Part shown: one piece after another, positions 42,596-50,898 of the stretch
How positions within the stretch are numbered: position 1 is the first letter of the stretch
How the letters are laid out: each line of letters opens with the position of its first letter
Assembly (NCBI GenBank): GCA_902574355.1
Contig: CACGNN010000009.1
Location: forward strand, 1 to 50,898
From: an uncultured SAR86 cluster bacterium
GTDB lineage: Bacteria; Pseudomonadota; Gammaproteobacteria; Magnimaribacterales; Magnimaribacteraceae
DNA length: 50,898 nucleotides
Direction of reading: 5' to 3'
Notes under the pieces: model-generated
What the model was told of the DNA's origin: nothing
The model's input: only the letters and a program-made list of their open reading frames with translations
The model's database searches: none
Position numbers and translations under genes: made by a program

Positions 42596-43813
42596 CTAAA
42601 CTCCAAAATCCCACGAAAGGCCATCATGATATCTATTTAAGATTTCTTTAGCTATTAAGATTCTATGAACTTCATCTGGACCATCTGCTAGCCTTAATGT
42701 TCTGAAACCTTGATACATTCCAGCTAATGGAGTGTCACTGGATACTCCTCTCCAGCCGTGCATTTGAATAGCTCTATCAACAACTCTAGTTCCTGCTGCA
42801 GGTACAAACACTTTAATAGCTGAAATGTCTACTCTTGCATCACCTTCTTTGTCCATAATTTCTGAACAGTGAATCGTCATTAGTCTTGAAGCCTGAATAT
42901 CCATATATGAGTCAGCAATGAATCCTTGAATGAATTGTTTAGTTTCTAATTTTCCTCCGTGAACTTCTCTTTCAGTGGCATATTTAACCATTATGTCAAA
43001 TGCCCTCCACATCTGTCCTATCGTATTCATGCAATGATAAACTCTTCCCGCCCCAAGTCTATCTTGTGCTGCCTGGTGACCTGAACCTCGCGCGCCTAGA
43101 GCATTTTCAAGCGGCACCCTTACATTTTCATATTTTATTTCCATATGATCTCCGCCAGTATGACCCCAAATAGGAACTGATCTTACTTTGGTTAATCCAG
43201 GCGAATCGGTCGGTACAATAATTTGAGTCATTTTCGAATTAGCTCCACCTTCATCTCCATCATCTTCTGTCTTGCACATGACAACTAAAAAATCAGCTCT
43301 GTTACCATTTGACGTCATAATTTTATGACCATTTATTACCCATTCGTCTCCTTCTTTTACAGCTGTTGTTTTAAGTGACCTTGGATCTGATCCTGCCGAA
43401 TCAGGTTCTGTCATTGAGAAACCCGATTCCATTTCTTGATTTATCAAAGGGATAAGCCATTTTTTCTTTTGTTCGTCTGTTCCATATTTAACAAGAATTT
43501 TTTGATTACCAGAATTAGGTGCGATTACTCCAAAGAGTCTATTACCTAATGGAGACCAGGCAAGAATTTCATTCATATAAGCTAGCTCTAGAAAGCCATT
43601 ATCCATTCCACCGTATTCAGAAGGAAGATGAGGAGCCCACAAGCCCTGTTTCTTTACTTCTTCATTAATTTCTTTTCTTAGTTTTTTAGATTTATCTCCA
43701 CCGGCATAAATACTTGCTTCGTTAGGAATAATTCTATTTGCAACTATATCAGCTGTTCTTAGACGTATATCGTTGATCTCTTCGGAAAGAGTTGGTATGG
43801 GTGATATTTGCAT
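42596..43813 (-). CDS. Acyl-CoA dehydrogenase (ACAD10/11-like)
   Basis: 405 residues. The FAD enzyme signatures are present: ESGFSMTEPDSAGSDPRSLK, EWVINGHKIMTSNGNRADFL, and the C-terminal QMHGWRGVSSDTPLAGMYQG followed by LRLADGPDEVHRILIAKEIL. The last block is typical of the ACAD10/11 branch, members of which act on long, branched or hydroxylated acyl-CoA. It catalyses the first oxidation of beta-oxidation and passes electrons to ETF. It stands alone on the minus strand and its exact chain specificity is not predictable. Confidence 0.93.
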   Translation of the reverse strand: MQISPIPTLSEEINDIRLRTADIVANRIIPNEASIYAGGDKSKKLRKEINEEVKKQGLWAPHLPSEYGGMDNGFLELAYMNEILAWSPLGNRLFGVIAPNSGNQKILVKYGTDEQKKKWLIPLINQEMESGFSMTEPDSAGSDPRSLKTTAVKEGDEWVINGHKIMTSNGNRADFLVVMCKTEDDGDEGGANSKMTQIIVPTDSPGLTKVRSVPIWGHTGGDHMEIKYENVRVPLENALGARGSGHQAAQDRLGAGRVYHCMNTIGQMWRAFDIMVKYATEREVHGGKLETKQFIQGFIADSYMDIQASRLMTIHCSEIMDKEGDARVDISAIKVFVPAAGTRVVDRAIQMHGWRGVSSDTPLAGMYQGFRTLRLADGPDEVHRILIAKEILNRYHDGLSWDFGV

Positions 43814-43947
43814 TTTCGATCTCCTTATTTAACCTGTTTTAGGATATTAATTTACGTAACAAACATTACTCATGCAAGCATTAAAGTATGGAAGTAATTA
43901 GTTCTTTTAATGCTTATAATAAGAAATACTTAATAGAAATAAAACAA

Positions 43948-44676
43948 ATGATAAAAGAAAAATCTGTATTGGTTTTGGGAGTAGGACCCGATCAAGGATT
44001 AGGTGTAGCTCTTTGCAAGCAATTTGCTGAAGAAGGTTATCAAGTTTTTGGTTGCGGAAGAAGTAAAGAGAACATGGACGCTCTGAAGAAAGTTAAGGTT
44101 TCAAAAGGTTCTATTGAAGGAATAGTCGCGGATGTGACTAATCCAGAAGATGTACTGAATATTTTTTCTCAATTAAATGAAGCAGAGGTCAAGCTAGAAT
44201 CTGTAATTTACAATGCAGGCAACAATAATGCTAAACCTTTTCTAGAAATGGATTTAGATTTTTTTCAGGACTTATGGGAGGTCTGCGCTAAAGGAGCTTT
44301 CTTAATTTCGCAGCAGGCTATTCCAAGACTTTTAGATGGCGGAGGTTCACTTCTTTTTACTGGAGCCACTGCCTCAATCAGATCTAAACCTCCATTCACT
44401 GCTTTTGCAGCAGCGAAGAGTGCTGAAAGATCTCTGGCTCAAGGACTGGCAAAGGAGTTCGGACCTCAGGGGATACATGTAGCTCATGTAATAATTGATG
44501 GCATTATAGATGGAGACAAAGTGAATCTTAGGTTTCCTGATTTTGCAAAATCAAAAGGAGAAGATGGTAAGCTCAATATAGATAGTATTGCTGAAAACTT
44601 TTTAATGTTGCATAAACAAAAGAAGAGTACATGGGCTTTTGAGATAGATTTGAGACCATGGTCAGAGAATTGGTAG
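43948..44676 (+). CDS. Atypical short-chain dehydrogenase (FxxxK variant)
   Basis: 242 residues from ATG 43948; an in-frame ATG at 43888 would add 20 residues with no family match. The cofactor loop is VLVLGVGPDQGLGVALCKQF, NAG is in VIYNAGNNNAKPF, and the Ser block is LLFTGATASIRSK. The catalytic YxxxK reads AFAAAKSAERSLAQGL, Phe replacing Tyr, while GIHVAHVIIDGIIDG follows. This pattern is known in a subgroup of SDRs that also lack the Tyr, so it is probably a family trait. Activity as a normal dehydrogenase is doubtful. Confidence 0.85.
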   Translation: MIKEKSVLVLGVGPDQGLGVALCKQFAEEGYQVFGCGRSKENMDALKKVKVSKGSIEGIVADVTNPEDVLNIFSQLNEAEVKLESVIYNAGNNNAKPFLEMDLDFFQDLWEVCAKGAFLISQQAIPRLLDGGGSLLFTGATASIRSKPPFTAFAAAKSAERSLAQGLAKEFGPQGIHVAHVIIDGIIDGDKVNLRFPDFAKSKGEDGKLNIDSIAENFLMLHKQKKSTWAFEIDLRPWSENW

Positions 44677-44697
44677 ATTAAAAAATTAGGGGAGAAA

Positions 44698-46554
44698 ATG
44701 AAAAAAATAATCGCCTTAGGATCCTTCTTGGCTCTCATTTACGGATGTGGAAGCACAAATGAAGAAGACTTACTGAGAAATATTACGCAAGGACAATTGA
44801 TAGGCGTAGAAGCCAATAATAATACATATGCATGGAAAGGAATTCCTTTTGCGCAACCTCCATTAGAGGAATTAAGATGGAAGGCTCCCTTAGCTCCATT
44901 GAAGTTTGATTCAATATTTGATGCCTCAAAATTTGCTGACATATGTTTTCAAAGAGATGGGGTGATGACTGGAAATGAAGGCGGATGGTCAGGATCAGAG
45001 GATTGTTTGTATCTGAATGTCTGGACACCCGATTGGTCTGCAGAAGATGTAAAAAATCAAAAAGCGCCTGTAATGATGTGGATACATGGAGGAGGAAATA
45101 CCATTGGTTCTGCTGACACATATGATCCATCTAATATAGTCTCAAAACATAATTTAATCGTAGTTACAGTTCAGTACAGGATGTCTAATTTAGGGTGGTT
45201 TAGGCATCCTTCACTCAGACAAGAAAATTCTTCTGAAGAGGATAAATCAGGTAATTTTGGGACCTTAGATAACATAATGGCCCTTAAATGGATAAGCGAA
45301 AATATACAACATTTTGGAGGAGATCGAGATAATGTAACTATTTATGGTGAGTCGGCTGGTGGTCATAATGTAGTAGCACTATATGCCTCTCCCATAGCAG
45401 AGGGCCTATTTCATAAGGCTATTGTTCAAAGCGGGATACTCTCTCATTCTTCAGTAAATGATGCTGAGTCTTACTATCCAGAAAGTGGTATTTCTGGAAT
45501 ACAAAGCTCAAAAGAAGTAATCAATAGACTTATGTTAAGTGATGGCACTGTTGAAAGTCTAAAGGAAGGCAGGGTTAAACAGGACTCAATGGATTTAAAG
45601 GATCTAGAAAGTTATTTAAGAGCCAAATCACCAGAAGAGCTATTAATAGCTTATTCGGATGCGAGACCAAAAAAAGGTGGTATGACGAGAGCTTTTAATG
45701 ATGGTTATGTAATAAGAAAAGAAGGTATTTACGAAACTTTTGTAAATGACAAGCTATCAAGAGTACCCATTATGCTCGGTACAACCAGGTATGAAACCAA
45801 ATTATTCAATATGCGAAATCCTGACTTTGTTAAATGGGGAGAAGGAGAGGGCTTTATCGCTAGAACGCTTTCACAATTTGGTATTGATGAGCTTCCGTTA
45901 GAAATATTAAGACCAGATTATTACAATGCAATAAATCAATATGCCTCTGATTCATGGAAAGAGAGAGCGGTTGATTCTCCGTCTCGAGATCTTATAAATA
46001 CAGGTTATAAAAGTACTTTTGCTTATAGATTTGATTGGGATGAGTTACCAAATGTTTTAGGTATGGATTTCGCAGAACTCATTGGATCAGCTCATGCCAT
46101 GGAATTATTGTTTCTATTTCCTGCCGGACTAGAAAATATAATAGTTAAAAATTTGGTTATAGAAGATCAAGAAAGTGTAACCAAATTATCTGATCAGATG
46201 ATGTCATATTGGGCAGAGTTTGCTTACTCTGGAAAACCAGGTAAGGGAAGGTCAAATGATTTACCTGAGTGGACTGCTTGGTCAGATCAGGGCAAATATA
46301 TGATTTTGGATTCTGAGTTAGACCAAGGCCTTATCATGTCAAATGATGAAATTACTAAAAGTTCAATTGTAAGTAATTTAGAAAAGGATACTCGATTAAC
46401 TTTAGTAGAGAAGTGTGAATCACTTTTTGCTCTCACCTACGGAGAAGATCTATCACAGGAAACATTCGATGGTTTTAGTGACGGGTATTGTTTATCATTG
46501 GATTATTCAGAGTTACTTAAAAGGATTGAAAATAGAGGAGAAGATGATGACTAA
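44698..46554 (+). CDS. Type B carboxylesterase, predicted lipoprotein
   Basis: 618 residues. The N-terminus KKIIALGSFLALIYGC is a lipoprotein signal with lipobox LIYGC, so it should be lipid-anchored in the periplasm or outer membrane. AWKGIPFAQPPLEELRWKAP and SEDCLYLNVW are the type B start; the nucleophile elbow is VTIYGESAGGHNVV (Ser at about 222), and a His in SAHAMELLFLFP completes the triad region. It hydrolyses carboxylic esters, and the natural substrate is unknown. A GGGG-rich ribosome site precedes ATG 44698, and its end overlaps the next gene. Confidence 0.92.
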   Translation: MKKIIALGSFLALIYGCGSTNEEDLLRNITQGQLIGVEANNNTYAWKGIPFAQPPLEELRWKAPLAPLKFDSIFDASKFADICFQRDGVMTGNEGGWSGSEDCLYLNVWTPDWSAEDVKNQKAPVMMWIHGGGNTIGSADTYDPSNIVSKHNLIVVTVQYRMSNLGWFRHPSLRQENSSEEDKSGNFGTLDNIMALKWISENIQHFGGDRDNVTIYGESAGGHNVVALYASPIAEGLFHKAIVQSGILSHSSVNDAESYYPESGISGIQSSKEVINRLMLSDGTVESLKEGRVKQDSMDLKDLESYLRAKSPEELLIAYSDARPKKGGMTRAFNDGYVIRKEGIYETFVNDKLSRVPIMLGTTRYETKLFNMRNPDFVKWGEGEGFIARTLSQFGIDELPLEILRPDYYNAINQYASDSWKERAVDSPSRDLINTGYKSTFAYRFDWDELPNVLGMDFAELIGSAHAMELLFLFPAGLENIIVKNLVIEDQESVTKLSDQMMSYWAEFAYSGKPGKGRSNDLPEWTAWSDQGKYMILDSELDQGLIMSNDEITKSSIVSNLEKDTRLTLVEKCESLFALTYGEDLSQETFDGFSDGYCLSLDYSELLKRIENRGEDDD

Positions 46555-47149
46555 GAAAGTTGATTTTTATTTTGATTTTGCAAGCCCAAATGCTTATTTA
46601 AGCCACAAGGTAATGCAATCTATTAAGGAGAGAACAGGAGCTGAAATTAACTACATTCCAGTTTTGTTAGGCGGCATTTTCAAACTCACTAATAACAAAC
46701 CCCCAATGGAACAGTTCTTTGGGGTAAAAAATAAAAATGAATACCAAAATATCGAAATGCAACGTTTCATACAAAGGTACGGTTTGGATAAATTCCAAAT
46801 GAACCCTCATTTTCCTGTAATTAGTTTACAAATTATCAGAGGCGCAGTGGCTGCTGATTTGGATGGTTATCTAGAAGAATACATAGATAAGATTTTGATT
46901 CATATGTGGGAAGAGCCCAAAAAAATGGATGATCCAGAAGTTATTAAAGCTGCATTCGAAGAGTCTGGACTTGATGCTGATAAATTGATGAATCAGATGC
47001 AAGATCCAGAGGTGAAAGCAAAATTAATAGCAAATACTGAAGCAGCAGCAGAGAGAGGAGTGTTTGGAATACCCACCTTTTTTGTTGAGGATGAAATGTA
47101 TTTCGGTAAAGATAATTTGTGGCAAGTGGAGGAGAAACTTGGTGAATAA
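46547..47149 (+). CDS. DsbA-family 2-hydroxychromene-2-carboxylate isomerase-like protein
   Basis: 200 residues from ATG 46547, chosen because GAGGAG (46535-46540) lies six bases upstream; ATG 46544 adds one Met. It is a thioredoxin-fold GST-kappa/HCCA isomerase: VDFYFDFASPNAYLSHKVMQ (Ser-Pro in place of Cys-x-x-Cys), IPVLLGGIFKLTNNKPPMEQ, and the C-terminal ERGVFGIPTFFVEDEMYFGK. Members isomerise aromatic-degradation intermediates with glutathione or act as oxidoreductases. It overlaps the esterase by eight bases and the flavin oxidoreductase by eight, so the three are probably co-translated. Confidence 0.88.
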   Translation: MTKKVDFYFDFASPNAYLSHKVMQSIKERTGAEINYIPVLLGGIFKLTNNKPPMEQFFGVKNKNEYQNIEMQRFIQRYGLDKFQMNPHFPVISLQIIRGAVAADLDGYLEEYIDKILIHMWEEPKKMDDPEVIKAAFEESGLDADKLMNQMQDPEVKAKLIANTEAAAERGVFGIPTFFVEDEMYFGKDNLWQVEEKLGE

Positions 47150-48251
47150 GCTTCTTACGCCTTTAGGTTTCACTAGAGGGCCTGATATGAAGAACAGGTT
47201 TATGCTTGCTCCTTTAACGAATTCTCAGAGTCACGAAGATGGAGTAATGTCTGAAGAGGAATTCCATTGGTTAACGATGAGAGCAAAAGGCGGTTTTGGA
47301 CTTACCATGACTTGTGCTTCTCATATACAGGCCATAGGCAAAGGTTTTCCAGGTCAAATGGGTGTATTTTCTGATGACCATTTAGAAGGTTTAACTAGAT
47401 TAGCCAAAGAAATTAATGATCAGGATAGTGTTTCAATTGTGCAGTTACATCATGCCGGTATGCGTTCACCAAAAGAACTAATTGGTGAAGATCCGGTTTG
47501 TCCCTCAGATAATGAGGAGTTTTCAGCTCGCGCATTAACTTTAGATGAAGTCAAAACTCTTCGAGATGATTTTATTGCTGGAGCAGTAAGATCTGAAAAA
47601 GCTGGTTTTGACGGAGTCGAACTTCATGGCGCACATGGTTATATTATCTGTCAGTTTTTAAGTGATGAGGTCAATCTTAGAGATGATGAATATGGGGGCG
47701 ATTTGGAAGGCAGAGCACGTTTACTCAATGAAATAATTGATGGTGTCAGATCGGAATGTGCCAGTGAATTTATGCTCGGAGTCAGATTATCTTCCGAAAG
47801 ATTTGGCATAAAGTTAGGAGAATCTAAACAACTTGCTGAAGAGCTTATGTTGTCGGACAAACTAGATTTCTTGGACATGTCTTTATGGGATTCATTCAAA
47901 GAGCCTCAAGAAGAAGAATTCAAAGGTAAATCATTGTTACAACATTTTGCTGAGCTTGAAAAAGGGAATACCAGATTAGGCGTTGCGGGCAATATCAGAA
48001 CTCCACAAGATGCAACTCGTGCCATGGAAGAAGATATCGATTGGATAATGTTAGGCAGAGCCGCAATATTGAATCATAACTTTCCAGAACTTTATGCAGA
48101 TAACCCAGAATTTGAAACTCCAGTCATTCCTGTATCCGTTGAATATCTAGCTGGTGAGGGTCTGTCCCCAAAATTTATCAATTACATGTCTAATTGGGGA
48201 TTTGTTGATGGCTATGACGATAAAATGAAAGAAGCTCTTACAAAAGCTTAA
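47142..48251 (+). CDS. NADH:flavin oxidoreductase (old yellow enzyme family)
   Basis: 369 residues from GTG 47142, behind GGAGG at 47128-47132. The TIM-barrel start LLTPLGFTRGPDMKNRFMLA, VQLHHAGMRSP, the FMN and substrate block GVELHGAHGYIICQFLSDEV followed by NLRDDEYGGDLEGRARLLNE, and LGVAGNIRTPQDATRAM with WIMLGRAAI identify the family. It reduces activated C=C bonds of enals, enones or related molecules with NAD(P)H. It lacks the iron-sulfur and second domain of the DCR-like group. Overlap with the isomerase gene suggests action on a common substrate (inference). Confidence 0.93.
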   Translation: MNKLLTPLGFTRGPDMKNRFMLAPLTNSQSHEDGVMSEEEFHWLTMRAKGGFGLTMTCASHIQAIGKGFPGQMGVFSDDHLEGLTRLAKEINDQDSVSIVQLHHAGMRSPKELIGEDPVCPSDNEEFSARALTLDEVKTLRDDFIAGAVRSEKAGFDGVELHGAHGYIICQFLSDEVNLRDDEYGGDLEGRARLLNEIIDGVRSECASEFMLGVRLSSERFGIKLGESKQLAEELMLSDKLDFLDMSLWDSFKEPQEEEFKGKSLLQHFAELEKGNTRLGVAGNIRTPQDATRAMEEDIDWIMLGRAAILNHNFPELYADNPEFETPVIPVSVEYLAGEGLSPKFINYMSNWGFVDGYDDKMKEALTKA

Positions 48252-49045
48252 TTCAAAAAGCTATCGTCTTTTTCTACCATAAGGTCATATATAGGTTGGT
48301 AGCTTGCCCACATTCCAAAAGGTGAGCCCACCTGGCCTCTAGTTACTTCTGCCACATCATCAGGAATTCTTTGCATCTGTCCAACATTCTCTGCTAGCAG
48401 CTGAGATTGACAACAACGATCCATCGACAGGAATCCCCAGGCAGCTTCATCAACAGTTTTTCCTGTTGTTAAAAGTCCATGATTTTTTAGTATAGCTGCC
48501 TTTTTATCACCCAATGCTTCTGCAATCCTATCTCCCTCACTTGTCTCAAGAACAACTCCTGTAAAGTCATCAAAAAGGACATGGTTATCATAAAAAGCAC
48601 AAGAATCTTGAGTGATAGGCTCTAATAACCTCCCCATTGTTGAAAAAGTTTTTCCATACATTGAATGAGAATGCGCTGCTGCATTTAGATCAGGATGGTT
48701 CATATGAAGTCTGGAATGGATGGCAAAAGCTGCATTATTTACGGGCCTATCTCCTATCACTATATCCCCATCGTGACTTACTAGTAGCAAATCAGATACT
48801 TTCATCTGTCCGAAATGAACTCCAAAAGGATTTACCCAAAAATGATCCTTATGTTCCGGATCTCTTAATGTTATGTGACCTGCAAGCCCTTCATCGAAAC
48901 CAAAGTGTGCAAACATACGAAAAGCACTCGCTAATCTTTCTAGACCGTGTCTTCTTTCCTCATCAATTGAATTAAATTCAGGAGGATTTAAGTTACCTCT
49001 ATTTCTTGGCTCCGTCTTTCCTTTTGTTACATCTATTTCCATCAT
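48248..49045 (-). CDS. Class II aldolase/adducin family protein
   Basis: 265 residues. The zinc-binding His residues are in AIHSRLHMNHPDLNAAAHSH (HxH) and ILKNHGLLTTGKTVDEAAW; FDEGLAGHITLRDPEHKDHF supplies the Gly-rich start. This is the pattern of the adducin-like aldolases rather than of fuculose aldolase itself, which lacks the long N-terminus. They cleave or decarboxylate sugar-derived acids, and many members have no known substrate. It converges with the oxidoreductase gene with a four-base overlap and is divergent from fumC. Confidence 0.88.
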   Translation of the reverse strand: MMEIDVTKGKTEPRNRGNLNPPEFNSIDEERRHGLERLASAFRMFAHFGFDEGLAGHITLRDPEHKDHFWVNPFGVHFGQMKVSDLLLVSHDGDIVIGDRPVNNAAFAIHSRLHMNHPDLNAAAHSHSMYGKTFSTMGRLLEPITQDSCAFYDNHVLFDDFTGVVLETSEGDRIAEALGDKKAAILKNHGLLTTGKTVDEAAWGFLSMDRCCQSQLLAENVGQMQRIPDDVAEVTRGQVGSPFGMWASYQPIYDLMVEKDDSFLN

Positions 49046-49141
49046 TTGTTCTCCGATAAAGGTAATAAATTAAATTCAGCTAATTAATCTAGCATATTTG
49101 CTAAAATATAACCCATACTACAAAAAATATAAAAGAATTTC

Positions 49142-50548
49142 ATGGCAACAAAGAACTACAGAATTGAAAAAGATAGCCTAGGTGAGGTAAGGGTTCCAAG
49201 GAAAGCGCTTTGGGGAGCGCAAACCCAAAGAGCAGTTAACAACTTCCCAATCAGCGGAATAAAAATGGATTTTCCTTTTACTAAGTCTTTCGTCAGCTCT
49301 TTAGGGTTAATCAAGGATGCAGCGGCAAGAGCAAATTTAAAATTGAAACTTCTTCCAGCCAATAAAGCCAAAGCTATATCAAAGGCTGCTAAAGAAGTTT
49401 GGCAAGAAAAGCATCATGACGAATTCCCAATAGATGTTTTTCAAACTGGTTCTGGAACTAGCTCAAATATGAATGCTAATGAAGTCATTGCAAATCTAGC
49501 AAGCAAGAATTCTAAATTAGAGATAGGACCTAATGACGATGTAAATATGAGTCAAAGCAGTAATGATGTTATTCCAACTGCAATAAAAGTATCGGCCCAT
49601 ATGGATTTGACTAAAAAACTCTATCCAGCATTAGATAAACTCATAAGTGAAATTGAAAATAAAGCAGAATCTGTTCAAGGTATAGCAAAAACAGGCAGAA
49701 CTCATTTGATGGATGCTATGCCAGTAGATTTTTCTGATGAACTAAAGGCATGGTCGAGTCAGTTAACCGCTTCTCGAAAAATGCTAGGAGTGATCGAAGA
49801 AAGGTTTTTAGAAATGCCTCAAGGAGGTACCGCAGTAGGAAGTGGTATAAATGCTCACAAGCAGTTTGCAAAGATTTTTGCACAAGAGCTCACTAAGTTG
49901 TCTGGAAGTAATTGTAAATGCGTAGCCAGTTCTAACTTCTTTCATGAACTCAGTGCACAAGATTGCTCTGTTCAACTCTCAGGTGAATTAAAAAATCTAG
50001 CAGTCATTTTGATGAAAATTTCTAATGATTTAAGGTGGATGAATAGTGGACCACTAGCGGGCTTGTCTGAAATTGAATTACAAGCACTTCAACCAGGGAG
50101 TAGTATTATGCCAGGCAAGGTTAATCCTGTCATTCCAGAGGCCGTTACAATGGCTTCAGCCGATGTTATCGGAAATGATGTTTCCATTACAGTTGCAGCC
50201 CAAGCTGGAAATTTTCAATTAAATGTCATGTTGCCAGTTATTGCCTACAACTTACTGAAGAGTATCAATCTTTTATCAGGAGCAATGGATGTTCTATCGA
50301 ATAAAGCCATTAAAACTTTCAAAGTAAACAAGAAAAGCCTTGAAGCATCTTTATCAAGAAACCCTATCCTTGTTACTGCTCTTAACCCAATTATTGGTTA
50401 TGAAAAAGCTGCAGAGATAGCTAAGAAGGCATACAAGCTGGGTAAGCCAATAATTGAAGTTGCAAATGAAGAAACAGATTTAACTGAAGCCCAACTTAAG
50501 AAGTTATTGAATCCCTCAAAATTAACCAAAGGAGGAATTAGTAAATAG
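49142..50548 (+). CDS. fumC: Class II fumarate hydratase
   Basis: 468 residues. It has RVPRKALWGAQTQRAVNNFP, FQTGSGTSSNMNANEVIANL, MSQSSNDVIPTAIKVSAH, GRTHLMDAMPV and the superfamily signature GSSIMPGKVNPVIPEA. The C-terminal RNPILVTALNPIIGYEKAAE matches the fumarase branch found in Pseudomonas. Parts such as GPLAGLSEIELQALQ and IPEAVTMASADVIGND resemble aspartase, so aspartate ammonia-lyase is the main alternative. Fumarase converts fumarate to malate without an iron-sulfur cluster. The gene for PhhB follows three bases after its stop. Confidence 0.85.
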   Translation: MATKNYRIEKDSLGEVRVPRKALWGAQTQRAVNNFPISGIKMDFPFTKSFVSSLGLIKDAAARANLKLKLLPANKAKAISKAAKEVWQEKHHDEFPIDVFQTGSGTSSNMNANEVIANLASKNSKLEIGPNDDVNMSQSSNDVIPTAIKVSAHMDLTKKLYPALDKLISEIENKAESVQGIAKTGRTHLMDAMPVDFSDELKAWSSQLTASRKMLGVIEERFLEMPQGGTAVGSGINAHKQFAKIFAQELTKLSGSNCKCVASSNFFHELSAQDCSVQLSGELKNLAVILMKISNDLRWMNSGPLAGLSEIELQALQPGSSIMPGKVNPVIPEAVTMASADVIGNDVSITVAAQAGNFQLNVMLPVIAYNLLKSINLLSGAMDVLSNKAIKTFKVNKKSLEASLSRNPILVTALNPIIGYEKAAEIAKKAYKLGKPIIEVANEETDLTEAQLKKLLNPSKLTKGGISK

Positions 50549-50550
50549 CT

Positions 50551-50889
50551 ATGGAAGACTTACTGAAACAAAAATGTGTTGCTTGCAGAGCAGATGCTCC
50601 TAGGGTTACTGATGATGAGCTGCCAGCTCTTTTAAAAGAGATACCTGACTGGCAACCTATAACAAAAGATTCAGTTTTGATGCTCAATAGAGTTTTTAAA
50701 TTTGATGACTATGAACAGTCTTTAAAATTTACTCAGAAAGTTGCTGCCTTAGCTGAAGAGGAAGATCATCACCCAGCAATTCTTTTAGAATGGGGTAAGG
50801 TCGAAGTTACGTGGTGGACACATAAGATTGGTGGACTCCATAAGAATGATTTTATTGCTGCCGCAAAGACCGATAGCCTAAATACCTAA
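50551..50889 (+). CDS. phhB: Pterin-4a-carbinolamine dehydratase
   Basis: 112 residues, ATG 50551. The C-terminal signature EEEDHHPAILLEWGKVEVTW and the THKIGGLHKNDFIAA end match the family motif (E)-H-H-P-x5-Y-x-x-V-x-V-x-x-x-T-H; the Tyr is replaced by Trp. It recycles the 4a-hydroxy-pterin made by phenylalanine hydroxylase. No phhA is in the window. The N-terminal stretch CVACRADAPRVTDDELPALL is the usual start, with LLKEIPDWQ. The gene ends nine bases before the window does. Confidence 0.92.
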   Translation: MEDLLKQKCVACRADAPRVTDDELPALLKEIPDWQPITKDSVLMLNRVFKFDDYEQSLKFTQKVAALAEEEDHHPAILLEWGKVEVTWWTHKIGGLHKNDFIAAAKTDSLNT

Positions 50890-50898
50890 AATAAAAGG

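Noticed and set aside
46415-46546. Longer N-terminus for the DsbA-like isomerase
   Set aside because: The extension lies wholly inside the esterase gene and has no family similarity; GAGGAG fits ATG 46547.
47064-47141. Longer N-terminus for the old yellow enzyme
   Set aside because: The 26 extra residues read the isomerase gene in another frame; GTG 47142 has a GGAGG site and the standard protein start.

Overview
The window looks like chromosome of a low-GC gammaproteobacterium with a compact genome, plausibly a marine oligotroph of the SAR86 type (inference; no 16S rRNA is present). The placement rests on the order thrS-infC-rpmI-rplT-pheS-pheT-ihfA-merR-tRNA-Pro, which is classical for Gammaproteobacteria. 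It also rests on the short or overlapping intergenic spaces, the AT-rich code with AGA-dominated arginine usage, and the many acyl-CoA and oxidoreductase genes.

Positions 1-25171 are a surface-polysaccharide (O-antigen or capsule) island, all on the + strand. It starts inside an inositol-monophosphatase-like gene and continues with an OafA-type acyltransferase. A HisC-like aminotransferase, a Gfo/Idh/MocA dehydrogenase and a KdsB-like CMP-sugar synthetase follow, and I read these as making an amino-ulosonate-type CMP-sugar. Then come two methyltransferases, a large TIGR04326-like protein with a KPHP motif, a CDP-glucose-derived deoxysugar set (rfbG, RmlC-like cupin, rfbF, SDR), glycosyltransferases and a Wzy-like membrane protein. 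The UDP-N-acetyl-L-fucosamine set fnlA-fnlB-fnlC with a WbuB-like transferase is next. The island ends with a WbpV/WreQ-like reductase, a PglC-like initiating phosphosugar transferase and a WbpM-like 4,6-dehydratase, the genes expected for the first, lipid-linked QuiNAc/FucNAc-type sugar. No Wzx flippase or Wzz is visible, so part of the system must lie elsewhere.

Positions 25187-38239 are housekeeping: a short RNase D, a YfcE-type phosphoesterase, a thiolase plus DUF35 pair, a DjlA-like co-chaperone, a FabH-like synthase, DoxX, pdxH, then the translation operon and tRNA-Pro(GGG). This operon has three peculiarities: infC appears to start at AUA, rplT is split by one extra A in an A7 run, and pheT lacks its tRNA-binding OB domain.

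Positions 38250-50889 hold acyl-CoA and small-molecule metabolism (CaiB, GST, 2-hydroxyacid dehydrogenase, 6-phosphogluconolactonase, thioesterase, acyl-CoA dehydrogenase, SDR, lipoprotein carboxylesterase, DsbA-like isomerase, old yellow enzyme, class II aldolase, fumarase, PhhB). The only long non-coding stretch, 40076-40513, is the best candidate for an undescribed element. It carries two tandem copies of a 39-41 nt core, each closed by an 8-bp stem whose sequence differs between copies while pairing is kept. A perfect 15-bp hairpin and further stems follow, reaching the ribosome-binding region of the 2-hydroxyacid dehydrogenase gene.
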